This document shows positions 21,436 to 31,947 of a stretch of 64,000 nt of DNA, one piece after another. The position numbers were made by a program, and so were the translations under genes. Source of the stretch: Stenotrophomonas sp. SAM-B (GTDB taxonomy: Bacteria > Pseudomonadota > Gammaproteobacteria > Xanthomonadales > Xanthomonadaceae). Positions within the stretch are counted from its first letter, which is position 1; each line of letters begins with the position of its first letter. The stretch is from NCBI RefSeq assembly GCF_013387485.1, contig NZ_JABBXB010000001.1, forward strand, positions 904,649 to 968,648. Reading direction: 5' to 3'. Under the pieces are notes generated by a model that had not been told where the DNA came from, did not search any database, and was given only the letters and a program-made list of their open reading frames with translations.

Positions 21436-21505
21436 GTAGTGCCGGCCGCTGGCCGGCTCCTCATGACATCTGCATCGCGCGGCGCCGGCCAGCGGCCGGC
21501 ACTAC
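21436..21505. repeat. inverted pair of SMAG REPs
   Basis: Two complementary hairpins, GTAGTGCCGGCC... at 21436-21457 and ...GGCCGGCACTAC at 21484-21505, face each other 26 bp apart just upstream of ruvB. Together they could form one long cruciform or RNA hairpin between kup and ruvB. Confidence 0.9.
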
Positions 21506-21544
21506 CGGACGCGGATCGCGCCGCTTTTGCCGCATAATTGCCGA

Positions 21545-22574
<1,030 letters not shown>

Positions 22575-22585
<11 letters not shown>

Positions 22586-23018
22586 TCCCCGGGTTGAGCC
22601 GCGATTCAGTTGGCCGACACGCATTTACTGGGAAGATACCGACGCTGGCGGGGTCGTATACCACGCCCGCTACGTGGCCTTCATGGAACGGGCGCGCACG
22701 GAATGGATGCGTGCACTGGGGTATGGTCAGGAGCGCATGCGCTGCGACCACGGCCTGGTGTTCGCGGTGCGCAGCATGACCATGGATTTCCTCAAGCCGG
22801 CGCGCCTGGATGACGCGCTGGATGTCACCGCCACGCTGGTGCAGTGCAAGCGCGCCAGCATGGTGTTCGCCCAGGCAGTGTGCCGGGGCGACCAGACACT
22901 GCTGACCGCGCAGGTGAAGATCGCCGCGCTCGATGCAACCACCTTCAAACCGCGTGGCATGGACGATGCACTGCATGCCGCGCTGAAACACCTCGAATTT
23001 CCAGAATCCGCACACTGA
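22575..23018 (+). CDS. ybgC: YbgC acyl-CoA thioesterase of the Tol-Pal operon
   Basis: 147 residues with a single hot-dog fold. The catalytic segment [16 protein letters not shown] contains the active-site Asp. YbgC hydrolyses acyl-CoA (or acyl-ACP-linked) thioesters and interacts with phospholipid synthesis enzymes. It has a strong GGAGG and starts inside ruvB, so it is translationally coupled to it. tolQ begins 10 bp after its stop, the standard first position of the tol-pal operon. Confidence 0.95.
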
Positions 23019-23028
23019 GGAACAACGG

Positions 23029-23808
23029 ATGATCGCAATGCTCCTGGCCCTGCAGGCCACGGTGACCGAAGCGCTGCCGCAGGAAGTCACCAGCGCCGCG
23101 GCACAGACTGTCGCCCAAGCCGCGCATGGCGGTGGCATCAATTACCTGGACCTGATGATCAAGGCCAGCATCCCGGTGAAGATCATCGTGCTGCTGCTGT
23201 TGGCCGGCTCGTTCATCAGCTGGGTGATCATCTTCCGCAAGGCGCGCGTGTTCAACGCCGCCAACCGTGAGGCCGACGAGTTCGAAAGCCGCTTCTGGTC
23301 CGGCGCGGACCTGGGCAAGCTGTACAGCTCGGCGACCGACCGCAACCGCAAGGTCGGCGGCCTGGAAGCGATCTTCGAAGCCGGTTTCCGCGAGTTCACC
23401 CGCCTGCGCGACAAGCGTCGCCTGGATGGCCGGGCCCAGCTCGAGGGCGCCCAGCGCGCCATGCGCACCACCTATACGCGTGAAGTGGACCAGATGGAGC
23501 GCAGCCTGGAGCTGCTGGCCAACATCGGCTCGACCGCCCCGTACGTGGGCCTGGTCGGTACCGTGTTCGGCATCATGGTGACCATGCACGACATGATCAA
23601 CAGCGGTGAGCAGGCCGGCATCGCCTCGGTTGCCCCGGGCATCTCCGAAGCCCTGTTCGCCACCGCGATCGGCCTGTTCGTGGCGATCCCGGCCGTGTGG
23701 GCCTACAACCGCTTCACCACCCGCGTGGAGCGCATGTCGGTGCGCTTTGAAACCTTCGCAGAAGAGTTCAGCTCGATCCTGCAGCGCCAGACCGCGGGCG
23801 ACGAGTAA
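23029..23808 (+). CDS. tolQ: TolQ, proton-channel subunit of Tol-Pal
   Basis: 259 residues with three transmembrane helices (about 45-65, 165-185, 200-222). The MotA/TolQ/ExbB domain shows NIGSTAPYVGLVGTVFGIM and ISEALFATAIGLFVAIPA. With TolR it uses the proton gradient to energise TolA during outer-membrane constriction. The ATG at 23029 has GAGGA before it; a second ATG at 23038 is possible. Confidence 0.96.
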   Translation: MIAMLLALQATVTEALPQEVTSAAAQTVAQAAHGGGINYLDLMIKASIPVKIIVLLLLAGSFISWVIIFRKARVFNAANREADEFESRFWSGADLGKLYSSATDRNRKVGGLEAIFEAGFREFTRLRDKRRLDGRAQLEGAQRAMRTTYTREVDQMERSLELLANIGSTAPYVGLVGTVFGIMVTMHDMINSGEQAGIASVAPGISEALFATAIGLFVAIPAVWAYNRFTTRVERMSVRFETFAEEFSSILQRQTAGDE

Positions 23809-23831
23809 GCGCCCAGCACAGGAGTCCTGCC

Positions 23832-24260
23832 ATGACCGCAGCCATTGGCCGCCGCAAGCGCCGAAAGCTCAAATCCGAAATCAACGTCGTGCCGTATATC
23901 GACGTCATGCTGGTGCTGCTCATCATCTTCATGGTGACCGCGCCGCTGCTCACGCTGAGCTTTGAAGTGGATCTGCCGACCTCCCAGGCCAAGGCGCTGG
24001 AGAGCAAGCAGGATCCCGTCGTCGTGTCCGTCCGCCTGGATGGCCAGCTCAGCCTGAAGCTGCCCGAAGCCAAGGACCCGGAGCCGATGGATGCGGCCCG
24101 CCTGCAGGCCCAGCTGTCCGCGCTTTCTTCGCAGGACAAGAACCTGCGCGTGATCGTCGCCGCCGACCGGGCCGTGGCCTATGAAAAGGTGGTCGCGGCC
24201 ATGGACGTGATCAAGCGCGCCAACGTGGAAAAGGTGGGCCTGGCGACCGATGCACACTGA
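23832..24260 (+). CDS. tolR: TolR, stator subunit of Tol-Pal
   Basis: 142 residues: a cytoplasmic Arg/Lys-rich start, one membrane helix with the conserved Asp in VVPYIDVMLVLLIIFM, and a periplasmic domain. That Asp faces the TolQ channel and carries protons. The gene overlaps tolA by 11 bp. Confidence 0.96.
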   Translation: MTAAIGRRKRRKLKSEINVVPYIDVMLVLLIIFMVTAPLLTLSFEVDLPTSQAKALESKQDPVVVSVRLDGQLSLKLPEAKDPEPMDAARLQAQLSALSSQDKNLRVIVAADRAVAYEKVVAAMDVIKRANVEKVGLATDAH

Positions 24261-25308
24261 AGCCCTGCCACCGCAGCGCGCACGGGATGAGGAGTGGGGC
24301 CTGCCGATCGCGCTGGCGCTCGGCGTCCATCTGCTGCTGGCACTGATCTTCATCGCCGCCTGGTTGTGGTCGCCGCAGCGCACCACCGAAGCGGCCGCCG
24401 GCGATCCGGCCATCGAAGCCAGCCTGCAGCTGTCCGCGTCCGAAGCCTCGGCCGCGCGCCAGGCCCTGCGTGCCTCCGAATCGCTGCCGGACCTGCCCGA
24501 GCCGGTCGCTGAGCCCGAGCCGATTCCGGAAGACACCGTGCCGCCGCCGCAGCCGTTGCCCGAGCCGCGCCCGCAGGACGCGCCCACCCCGCAGCAGTCG
24601 CAGGCGCAGGAACGCATCGCCCAGCCCGACACGGTCGACCAGGAAGCGGTCAACGCGCTGGCGATCTCGGCTGAAAAGGCCAAGCAGGAGCAGGAAGCCA
24701 AGCGCCGCCAGGAACAGATCGACCTGACCGAGCGCAAGCGTCAGGAACAGGCCGAGCAGAAGCTGCGCCTGGCCAAGCAGCAGGAAGAGGCGGAAAAGAA
24801 AAAGCTGGCCGAGCAGGAACAGAAGGCCAACGACGCCAAGGCCGACGCCGAGCGCGACAAGAAGCTGGCCGAGATCCGCCGCAAGCGGGCCCAGGCCGAG
24901 AACGAAGCCAAGCTGGCCGAGCAGAAGCTGCGCCAGGTCACCGCCGCGCGGGCCGCCAATGCCTCGGCCTCGACCGCCGGTGCCACCGGTGCGGCCAAGC
25001 CGGCGGCCGGGGCAGGGGGCACCAGCGACGACCTCAGCGCCAAGTACGCCGCCGCGATCCAGCAGAAGGTCTCCGCCCAGTGGACCCGTCCGGATTCGGT
25101 CCCGTTGGGCCAGCGCTGCCAGGTCTCGATCACCCAGATCCCCGGCGGGCAGGTCATCCAGGCCAAGGTCAGCGGCAACTGCCCGTTCGACGAGGCCGGC
25201 CGCCGCTCGATCGAGGCCGCCGTGCTGAACGCCCAGCCGTTGCCGTACCGCGGTTTCGAGTCGGTGTTCGCGCGCACGATCAATTTCACCTTCACCGCCC
25301 AGGATTGA
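24250..25308 (+). CDS. tolA: TolA, inner-to-outer membrane linker of Tol-Pal
   Basis: 352 residues: a single N-terminal membrane helix (about 18-40), a Pro/Glu-rich stretch (75-120), a long Lys/Glu/Ala-rich alpha helix or coiled coil (about 135-235), a Gly/Ala linker, and the globular C-terminal TonB-like domain (YAAAIQQKVSAQW, then VSGNCPFDEAGRRSIEAAV). It spans the periplasm to contact Pal and TolB and starts within tolR. Confidence 0.95.
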   Translation: MHTEALPPQRARDEEWGLPIALALGVHLLLALIFIAAWLWSPQRTTEAAAGDPAIEASLQLSASEASAARQALRASESLPDLPEPVAEPEPIPEDTVPPPQPLPEPRPQDAPTPQQSQAQERIAQPDTVDQEAVNALAISAEKAKQEQEAKRRQEQIDLTERKRQEQAEQKLRLAKQQEEAEKKKLAEQEQKANDAKADAERDKKLAEIRRKRAQAENEAKLAEQKLRQVTAARAANASASTAGATGAAKPAAGAGGTSDDLSAKYAAAIQQKVSAQWTRPDSVPLGQRCQVSITQIPGGQVIQAKVSGNCPFDEAGRRSIEAAVLNAQPLPYRGFESVFARTINFTFTAQD

Positions 25309-25453
25309 TCCCGGGCGGGACCCTGTCGTTAACGGCTCGTGAGATTTGTGCGCCCGGTGACTCGGAATTCACACGGCCTTGGTTCATGATTGCGAAACTG
25401 TTCACCGCCGTCCTGTTATCCCTCGTTCTGGTTTCTCCCCTATTGAGCGCTCC

Positions 25454-26773
25454 ATGAAAAAGATGCCTCGCTGGTTTGCCGTTGTTGCGGCCCTGTTGTT
25501 GCCCTTTGCTGCCATGGCGCAGCAGAAGGGGCTGGATATCGACATCATCGGCGGCAACGCCTCCGCCACCCCGATCACGGTCGTCCCGATGCCCTACCAG
25601 GGTTCGGCAGGTGCGCCCCAGACCGATGTCGCCGCGGTCGTGCGCGCCGATCTGGACCGTTCGGGCCAGTTCCGCAACCTGCCTGAAGCGCAGATCGTCG
25701 AAAAGCCGACCCGCGGCAGCGAGATCCAGTTCGCTACCTGGCGGGCGCTGAAGCAGAACTACATCGTGGTCGGCCGCGTCATGGACGCCGGCGCCGGTGC
25801 CTATCGCGTCGAGTACGAGCTGTACGACGTGCCCAAGGGCGAGCGCCTGCTCGGCCTGGCGATGACCGCCCGTGGCAACGCCATGCGCGATGTCGCCCAC
25901 CAGATGGCCGATGCCATCTACGAAAAGATCACCGGGGTGCGCGGCGCCTTCTGGACCCGCATCGCCTATGTCACCGCCAGCGGCAAGGGCGATGCCATGC
26001 GCTATGCGCTGATGGTGGCCGATTCGGACGGCTTCAATCCGCAGACCATCGTGCGCTCGGCCGAGCCGCTGCTCTCGCCCAGCTGGAGCCCGGACGGCAA
26101 CAAGCTGGCCTACGTGAGCTTCGAGCGCGGCAACTCGGCGATCTACATCCAGAACATCTCCAGCGGCGCCCGTGAGCTGGTCACCAGCTTCCGCGGCATC
26201 AACAGCGCCCCGTCGTTCTCCCCGGACGGCCGTCGCCTGGCCCTGTCGCTGTCGCGCAGTGGCAACCCGGAGATCTACGTGATGGACCTGGGCAGCAAGC
26301 AGCTGACCCAGCTGACCAACCACTTCGCCATCGATACCGAGCCGACCTGGAGCCCGGACGGCAGCAGCGTCTACTTCACCTCCGACCGTGGCGGCCGCCC
26401 GCAGATCTACCAGGTGGCCTCCAGCGGCGGCAGCGCCTCGCGCGTGACCTTCCAGGGCAACTACAACGCCACCCCGAGCCTGTCCTACGACGGCAAGAAG
26501 CTGGTGGTCGCCCAGGGCAGCGGCAACACCTACAAGATCGCGATGATGGACAGCAGCACGGGCTCGGCCCGCTGGAACACGCTGTCGCCAGGGTCGCTGG
26601 ATGAATCGCCGAGCTTTGCGCCCAACGCGAGCATGGTGTTGTACGCCGCCCGTGAGGGTGGTCGTGGAGTGTTGTACGCCGTATCGGCCGATGCGCGCGT
26701 GCGCCAGCGGCTGGTTCTGGCTGACGGTGATGTTCGTGAGCCTTCTTGGTCGCCATACCGTACAAAGCGCTAA
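25454..26773 (+). CDS. tolB: TolB, periplasmic beta-propeller of Tol-Pal
   Basis: 439 residues from the ATG at 25454; this start gives a signal peptide ending AAMA-QQ. The N-terminal domain is followed by repeated propeller blades of the form [34 protein letters not shown] and [17 protein letters not shown]. TolB binds Pal and is released by TolA. A 145-bp gap separates it from tolA. Confidence 0.96.
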   Translation: MKKMPRWFAVVAALLLPFAAMAQQKGLDIDIIGGNASATPITVVPMPYQGSAGAPQTDVAAVVRADLDRSGQFRNLPEAQIVEKPTRGSEIQFATWRALKQNYIVVGRVMDAGAGAYRVEYELYDVPKGERLLGLAMTARGNAMRDVAHQMADAIYEKITGVRGAFWTRIAYVTASGKGDAMRYALMVADSDGFNPQTIVRSAEPLLSPSWSPDGNKLAYVSFERGNSAIYIQNISSGARELVTSFRGINSAPSFSPDGRRLALSLSRSGNPEIYVMDLGSKQLTQLTNHFAIDTEPTWSPDGSSVYFTSDRGGRPQIYQVASSGGSASRVTFQGNYNATPSLSYDGKKLVVAQGSGNTYKIAMMDSSTGSARWNTLSPGSLDESPSFAPNASMVLYAAREGGRGVLYAVSADARVRQRLVLADGDVREPSWSPYRTKR

Positions 26774-26837
26774 CAGAGTGTTAAGATTTCGCCGTATTCA
26801 TCCCTCATCCGGCTTTAGGAGCCTCAAAGGTATCGCC

Positions 26838-27353
26838 ATGAACAAGACCACCCGCGTTCTGCTTGTCTCCCTGTTGTCCGTGGCCGCCCTGGCCGGTTGT
26901 TCCAAGAAGGTCAAGGAAGTGCCGGCTGCCCCGGTTGATACCGGCAGCACCACCGCTCCGACCGGCCCGTCGACCTCGGGCCTGTACGGTCCGGGTGATC
27001 TGGATACCGATTCCTGCCTGCGCCAGCGCGTGGTGTACTTCGACCTGGACAAGGAAGAAGTGAAGCCGGAGTTCCAGGCCATCATGGCGTGCCACGCCAA
27101 GTACCTGCGTGACCGTCCGTCCTCGCGCATGACCCTGCAGGGCCACACCGATGAGCGCGGTTCGCGCGCTTACAACCAGGCCCTGGGCGAGCGTCGTGGC
27201 AACGGCGTGTCCTCGGCACTGCAGGCCAACGGTGGCTCGGCTTCGCAGCTGACCGTCGTGTCCTACGGTGAAGAGCGTCCGGTCTGCACCGAGTCGGGCG
27301 AGTCCTGCTGGTCGCAGAACCGTCGCGTCGAGATCGTGTACACGGCTCAGTAA
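26838..27353 (+). CDS. pal: Pal, peptidoglycan-associated lipoprotein
   Basis: 171 residues with lipobox LAGC (Cys21) and a C-terminal OmpA-like peptidoglycan-binding domain: VYFDLDKEEVKPEF, LQGHTDERGSRAYNQALGERR and SYGEERP. It anchors the outer membrane to the wall and is the end point of the Tol system. The Cys residues near QDTDSCLRQ and CTESGESCW add a disulfide not typical of E. coli Pal. Confidence 0.96.
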   Translation: MNKTTRVLLVSLLSVAALAGCSKKVKEVPAAPVDTGSTTAPTGPSTSGLYGPGDLDTDSCLRQRVVYFDLDKEEVKPEFQAIMACHAKYLRDRPSSRMTLQGHTDERGSRAYNQALGERRGNGVSSALQANGGSASQLTVVSYGEERPVCTESGESCWSQNRRVEIVYTAQ

Positions 27354-27356
27354 TAG

Positions 27357-28157
27357 ATGCGCTTTCGATTTCTATCGATGATCGTTGCGGCAGCCCTCGT
27401 GGCTGCCGCACCGGCCAATGCGCAGCGCCAGAGTCTGGCCGACCGCGTCGGCGCGCTTGAGCAGCAGGCGAACAACAACCAGTCCAACATGGACATGCTC
27501 AATCAGCTGAATCAGCTGCGTACCCAGTTGCAGGCCCTGCAGTCGCAGGTCGAGCAGCTGCAGCACGACAACGAGCAGCTCAAGCAGACCGGCAAGGACC
27601 AGTATCTGGACCTGGACAGTCGCCTGAACCGCCTGGAAGGTGGGGCCCCCGTGCTTCCCGCCGCCCCGGCCGCAGCCGCACCCGCTGCTTCCCCGAAACC
27701 GGCAACGGCCGCTTCCGAGCGGCCGCCCTCCGTGCACGGCGATGCCGGCAGCCTGGCTGCCAGTGGCGACGAGCGCACGGCCTACAATGTGGCCTTCGAT
27801 TCGCTCAAGGCCGGCAAGTACGACGACTCGGCGCAGCTGTTCATGAGCTTCCTCGAGCTGTATCCCAACGGCGTCTATACCCCCAACGCGTTGTACTGGT
27901 TGGGCGAAAGCTATTACGCCACCCGCAATTTCCCGCAGGCTGAGGCGCAGTTCCGCGACCTCCTCTCGCGCTACCCGACCCATGACAAGGCGTCCGGTGG
28001 CCTGCTCAAGATCGGCCTCTCGCAGTATGGCGAAGGCAAGGTCGACCAGGCCCAGGCGACCCTCGAACAGGTCGTGTCCACGTATCCCGGCTCCGACGCC
28101 GCGCGCACCGCGCAGGACCGTCTGCAGTCGATCCGGCTGGGTCAGCAGATCCGCTGA
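27357..28157 (+). CDS. cpoB: CpoB (YbgF), cell-division coordinator
   Basis: 266 residues: a signal peptide (to about residue 22, NAQRQ), a Gln/Leu-rich trimerising coiled coil (about 25-90), an Ala/Pro linker (95-125) and a C-terminal TPR domain (AYNVAFDSLKAGKYDDSAQLF, NALYWLGESYYATRNF). CpoB links PBP1B activity to Tol-driven constriction. It starts 3 bp after the pal stop. A PBP1B gene occurs elsewhere in this window (58041-60482). Confidence 0.95.
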   Translation: MRFRFLSMIVAAALVAAAPANAQRQSLADRVGALEQQANNNQSNMDMLNQLNQLRTQLQALQSQVEQLQHDNEQLKQTGKDQYLDLDSRLNRLEGGAPVLPAAPAAAAPAASPKPATAASERPPSVHGDAGSLAASGDERTAYNVAFDSLKAGKYDDSAQLFMSFLELYPNGVYTPNALYWLGESYYATRNFPQAEAQFRDLLSRYPTHDKASGGLLKIGLSQYGEGKVDQAQATLEQVVSTYPGSDAARTAQDRLQSIRLGQQIR

Positions 28158-28191
28158 ACCCGCCCCGGGCCGCTGGAGCGGCCGGGCCCGG

Positions 28192-28197
28192 TATAAT
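28192..28197 (+). promoter_or_regulatory. possible -10 element before queE
   Basis: A perfect TATAAT stands in an otherwise GC-rich gap, 93 bp before queE. No clear -35 is seen. Two small GC hairpins follow it in the predicted leader; I see no preQ1 riboswitch. Confidence 0.4.
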
Positions 28198-28289
28198 GTC
28201 TGATCGCCAACCGGGCGCTGCCCGGTCCTCCGTGCCGGGCCATGCCCGGCTGTTGTCGTTTCCGAAGCCGTCCCCCAAGAATCACCGCC

Positions 28290-28988
28290 ATGACCACGAC
28301 CCTGTCCGCTGCCGCCGCTCTCCCCAGTGAGATCGTGCAGTCCCCGCTGCCGCGACTGAAGATCACCGAGATCTTCCTGTCCCTGCAGGGCGAAGCCGAT
28401 ACCGCCGGCTGGCCGACCGTGTTCGTGCGCCTGACCGGCTGCCCGCTGCGCTGCACTTATTGCGATACCGCCTACGCCTTCCATGGCGGCACCTGGTGGG
28501 ACATCGACGCGATCGTGGAAGAAGTGCTGGCCCAGGGCGTCCACCACGTCTGCGTGACCGGTGGCGAGCCGCTGGCGCAGAAGCGCTGCCTGGTGCTGCT
28601 GGAGAAGCTCTGCGACGCCGGCCTGGACGTCTCGCTGGAGACCTCCGGTGCGCTGGATGTCAGCGGCGTGGATCCGCGCGTCTCGCGGGTGGTCGACCTG
28701 AAGACGCCCGGCTCGGGCGAAATGGCCCGCAACCGCCTGGAGAACCTGCCGCTGCTGACCAGGCGCGACCAGATCAAGTTCGTCCTGTGCAGCCGTGAGG
28801 ATTACGAATGGGCCCGCGGCATGGTCCGCGAGCACCGGCTCAACGAGCGCAGCATGGTGCTGTTCTCGCCGAGCAAGAGCGAGGTCAGCCCGCGCGAACT
28901 GGCCGACTGGATCGTCGCCGACCGCCTGCCGGTCCGCTTCCAGATGCAGCTGCACAAGCTGCTTTGGGACGACGAGCCCGGAAGGTAA
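28290..28988 (+). CDS. queE: 7-carboxy-7-deazaguanine synthase QueE
   Basis: 232 residues from the ATG at 28290. It is a radical SAM enzyme with CPLRCTYC (CX3CX2C cluster motif) and the GGEP motif (VTGGEPL). It converts carboxy-tetrahydropterin to CDG in the queuosine pathway. queC lies downstream. Partners queD and queF are not in the window. Confidence 0.95.
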   Translation: MTTTLSAAAALPSEIVQSPLPRLKITEIFLSLQGEADTAGWPTVFVRLTGCPLRCTYCDTAYAFHGGTWWDIDAIVEEVLAQGVHHVCVTGGEPLAQKRCLVLLEKLCDAGLDVSLETSGALDVSGVDPRVSRVVDLKTPGSGEMARNRLENLPLLTRRDQIKFVLCSREDYEWARGMVREHRLNERSMVLFSPSKSEVSPRELADWIVADRLPVRFQMQLHKLLWDDEPGR

Positions 28989-29063
28989 CTCCGTCTCGAC
29001 GTACCCTGATGTACCCGGCGCGGGACAGCGTGCTGGTCCCCCGCAAACCACCGGAAACACCCC

Positions 29064-29729
29064 ATGAAAAAAGCAGTCGTCCTCCTGTCCGGCGGCATGG
29101 ACTCCGCCGCCGTCGTCGCCATGGCCCGCGAACAGGGCTTCGCCGTGCACGCCCTGAGCGTGCGCTACGGCCAGCGCCACACCTCCGAGCTCGATGCCGC
29201 CGCCGCGGTCGCCAGCGCGCTGGGCGTGGTCGCCCACAAGACCGTCAACATCGATCTCCGCAGCATCGGCGGCTCCGCGCTGACCGACGACATCGACGTC
29301 CCCGAAGCGGGCGGCGAGGGCATCCCGGTCACCTACGTGCCGGCGCGCAACACCATCATGTTGTCCGTCGCGCTGGGCTGGGCCGAAGTGCTGGGCGCCA
29401 ATGACATCTTCTGCGGCGTCAATGCGGTGGATTACTCCGGTTACCCGGATTGCCGCCCCGAATTCATCCAGGCGTTCCAGGCGCTGGCCAACCTGGCCAC
29501 CAAGGCGGGCGTGGAAGGCGCCGGCATCCAGGTCCACGCCCCGCTGCAGTTCCTGAGCAAGGCCGACATCGTGCGTGAAGGCGTCCGCCTGGGCGTGGAT
29601 TTCGGCTTGACCGTGTCCTGCTACAACGCCGACGACCAGGGCCGCGCCTGTGGTCACTGCGACGCCTGCCGCCTGCGTGCGCAGGGTTTCACGGAGGCCG
29701 GCGTGCCGGACCCGACCCACTACGCGTGA
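29064..29729 (+). CDS. queC: 7-cyano-7-deazaguanine (preQ0) synthase QueC
   Basis: 221 residues. The ATP pyrophosphatase P-loop SGGMDS opens the protein, VRYGQRH follows, and a four-Cys zinc site closes it ([18 protein letters not shown]). It turns CDG into preQ0, the step after QueE. Order queE-queC-tRNA-Lys behind tol-pal is also found in Pseudomonas. Confidence 0.96.
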   Translation: MKKAVVLLSGGMDSAAVVAMAREQGFAVHALSVRYGQRHTSELDAAAAVASALGVVAHKTVNIDLRSIGGSALTDDIDVPEAGGEGIPVTYVPARNTIMLSVALGWAEVLGANDIFCGVNAVDYSGYPDCRPEFIQAFQALANLATKAGVEGAGIQVHAPLQFLSKADIVREGVRLGVDFGLTVSCYNADDQGRACGHCDACRLRAQGFTEAGVPDPTHYA

Positions 29730-29801
29730 TGCCGGACGGGTACGCATGAGCGCCAAGATGCGTTAGAATGCGCACCCCCGGCGTCACGTCGGGGATGCAA
29801 T

Positions 29802-29877
29802 GGGCCGTTAGCTCAGTTGGTAGAGCAGAAGACTTTTAATCTTTTGGTCGATGGTTCGAATCCATCACGGCCCACCA
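29802..29877 (+). tRNA. tRNA-Lys (UUU)
   Basis: 76 nt with a full cloverleaf. The acceptor arms GGGCCGT and ACGGCCC pair perfectly. The D-arm is AGCTCAGTTGGTAGAGC, the anticodon loop is CTTTTAA with anticodon TTT, and the T-loop is GGTTCGAATCC. The CCA end is encoded. TAGAAT a short distance upstream (near 29765) is a plausible -10. Confidence 0.98.
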
Positions 29878-29893
29878 CTGCATCAACAACTTA

Positions 29894-29916
29894 GGCGCCC
29901 GATGGGCGCCTTTTTT
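29894..29916 (+). terminator. intrinsic terminator of tRNA-Lys
   Basis: GGCGCCC-GAT-GGGCGCC stem followed by six T. A textbook Rho-independent terminator 17 bases after the tRNA. Confidence 0.92.
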
Positions 29917-30591
29917 GTTGCCTCCTGAAAACCTGTCGCTGGGCTGGTGCGCGTCAGGGTGGCGAAGGACTTCCGCGTGGCCGTGGCGACCCGCGCGGGC
30001 GCATGGCCGGCGTGCCGGCGGGTTGCTCGCGCGCTGCGCCTCGATCCCACGGTGACGCTCGAGCACGACGAGTTCGCTGACCGTTGGCGCGCGCGTTTTT
30101 GTGATCCATGACGCAGTGCGAGGCCTCTTGTGGCCGGAACGGAAGGTGTCTACCGCGCTGGCCGCAAAGTCCGCTCGATTGCGCAAGGGCGACTACCTGC
30201 GTGTCCGCCGGTCTTCCTACAGCACGCTACTGAAGGCCCAGGAAAACGGCACGGCGAATTTCGCACCAGGCTCTTCTCAAGCTATGAGGCGTGACTTTTT
30301 TCATTAGATTAAACGTCTGAGCAGACAGGCCTGGAAGACAGTGACAAGAGATGGAATGCAGCGACGGAGAATTCGCGAAGGTAAGCTGCGCCCCCCTGAT
30401 GGACTCAGCTCCAGTGTTTGAAGAGTGGGTATATTCTGACAAGAATGCCGGCTTTATCTTACATCGGCGACGCTGGATATGATCCACGATCAGTTACCCC
30501 CGCATCTCGTTACCGGTGCTAGCGGTGGAGCTTATCAATCGCGAAGTGCCTGGTACTAATTGATCTTGGTAGAAAACTATTAGGCCTCGGT
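29917..30591. other. gene-poor region after tRNA-Lys
   Basis: 675 bp with no convincing gene on either strand. The first ~200 bp is GC-rich; from about 30280 the DNA becomes clearly AT-richer, continuing into the next gene. Small open frames here lack family signatures and good ribosome sites. No second copy of the tRNA end, integrase or transposase is seen. Confidence 0.5.
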
Positions 30592-31386
30592 ATGCAATGG
30601 CGAACGCTCGTGTTGTCTTCGCTTTTCCCTCTGCTTTCAGCCTGCGGTTCACAACCTCGAGGCGTGCCTCCACAGGTGTCATCGGCCGGCTTTACAGCCC
30701 TCACATCTTGGAAATTTGGCGGTTGGATCTATCTGGAAAACGAAACGTATGTTCCCGGTGCGATTGCTGTATCAAAAAAGCCGGTCATCACGAAATGCAG
30801 ATCTGTGTCGCATGACATTAGGGTCGAACACTACGGCGCTTCCATCTCCGACCTTGAAAGTACATGCCTTAACGTCAGCTCTGCAGCCAGAGAGGCAGAG
30901 CATTGGTTTCCAGGGCGCAGCGCCAAGTATTCCATCATTGTCGTCCCGGAAGGGCACTCGATATACGTAAAGAGGCGTAGCCTCGTGATCAACTCAATTC
31001 ACGTAACATTAGCGATAGCTGACTTCAGCATGCGCAATAGATACGACGGTAATTTGGTGGATTTGGTCGCGCATGAGTCTTTTCACGCGCTTGGCATCCT
31101 GGCGAATGACCAGCGGGGCGGAGATGAGTACACTGCCTACTACGCTGGGTTATGTGCACAGCTTGAGGTAATCGGATCAATTCCGGAATCCGCCTTGCCC
31201 GGCGCCCCGTTGATGGACGGCGCGGACGAGGCGACGCGGAACTCCTCAGGAACTGCGTACTTGGTAAGACGCGAGGTTTTTCCTCTGCTGCATGACGGCT
31301 CCATCACTTCAGATAGTGACGGAGGCAGGATTTTGGCTAAGCGTTGCCAGGAACTCAGGAGCGGCATTCATAACTCCGACGACTAG
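30592..31386 (+). CDS. lipoprotein with HExxH metalloprotease motif
   Basis: 264 residues, lipobox LLSAC (Cys18). Residues 161-165 read HESFH within LVAHESFHALGIL, the zinc-binding helix of metallopeptidases. Glu179 in GGDEYTAYYAG follows 13 residues later and could be the third zinc ligand of a gluzincin. The protein is therefore a candidate outer-membrane-anchored zinc protease. I know no named family for it. Base composition is markedly AT-richer than the neighbours, with unusual codons such as ATA and AGA, suggesting horizontal gain behind the tRNA-Lys. No cognate partner gene is seen. Confidence 0.75.
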   Translation: MQWRTLVLSSLFPLLSACGSQPRGVPPQVSSAGFTALTSWKFGGWIYLENETYVPGAIAVSKKPVITKCRSVSHDIRVEHYGASISDLESTCLNVSSAAREAEHWFPGRSAKYSIIVVPEGHSIYVKRRSLVINSIHVTLAIADFSMRNRYDGNLVDLVAHESFHALGILANDQRGGDEYTAYYAGLCAQLEVIGSIPESALPGAPLMDGADEATRNSSGTAYLVRREVFPLLHDGSITSDSDGGRILAKRCQELRSGIHNSDD

Positions 31387-31947
31387 CTGCAGCCATGGAT
31401 GCCTCACGCGTTGAAAAATATCCGTACCTGTTCCGCATGCGGAAGAAATCATACGCATTCGGAATGTAATTGCCCTGGGAACCTGCTTTGTGCCCTGATC
31501 CCTACCGTGAGCTTGCTGCTGCGGTAGTACGCCAGCATGCGGCGGGCGGAAGACACTCGGGTCGGCAAGTCGAACTGACAGCTCGGGCTGCCATTGGCCG
31601 CGGCCGGGAAGGGCGCTCCCGAGTTGCATCACAGCGAATTGCGCCTTTCACCGAGGCGCAGCAGGGCAAGGACCGATGCCCGTCCATCGCCCGGGCGCGC
31701 ACCATGTACCTCCCGACCTTGAGCACGACATGCCGCCTCCCGGAGAACGCGTGCGTCCCGGCGGTCGATCCGGAGCACTGCAATGGCACTGGTGATGGAT
31801 GTCCTGCAGACCGCCGTCGTCTTTGCGACGGTGCTGTCCCTGTTTGGTGTGCTGCTGCGCGCTCGGCATTTGCACGCCGGCAGGTCGGACGGCCTGGCCG
31901 GTTCCACACCTGTGCCCGACACCGGCGCAGGGCCTCCCAAGCGTCGG
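31387..31947. other. 561-bp stretch without a clear gene
   Basis: Open frames on both strands look like chance GC-rich reading frames. The only suggestive one starts at 31783 (+) with a hydrophobic stretch (VLQTAVVFATVLSLFGVLL) but then runs antisense through the following gene in a Gly/Arg-rich frame. It may be a decayed or very small membrane gene; I cannot support it. Confidence 0.4.

Noticed and set aside
28158..28289. preQ1 riboswitch before queE
   Set aside because: The leader shows only GC hairpins; the conserved preQ1 aptamer features are not present.
29836..30186. Open frame on the minus strand ending in MDSNHRPKD
   Set aside because: That ending is the antisense translation of the tRNA-Lys gene, a well-known false gene.
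29917..31947. A full genomic island at tRNA-Lys
   Set aside because: No integrase, transfer gene or repeated tRNA end is visible in the window; only reduced GC in one gene. Kept as a finding, not as an annotated island.
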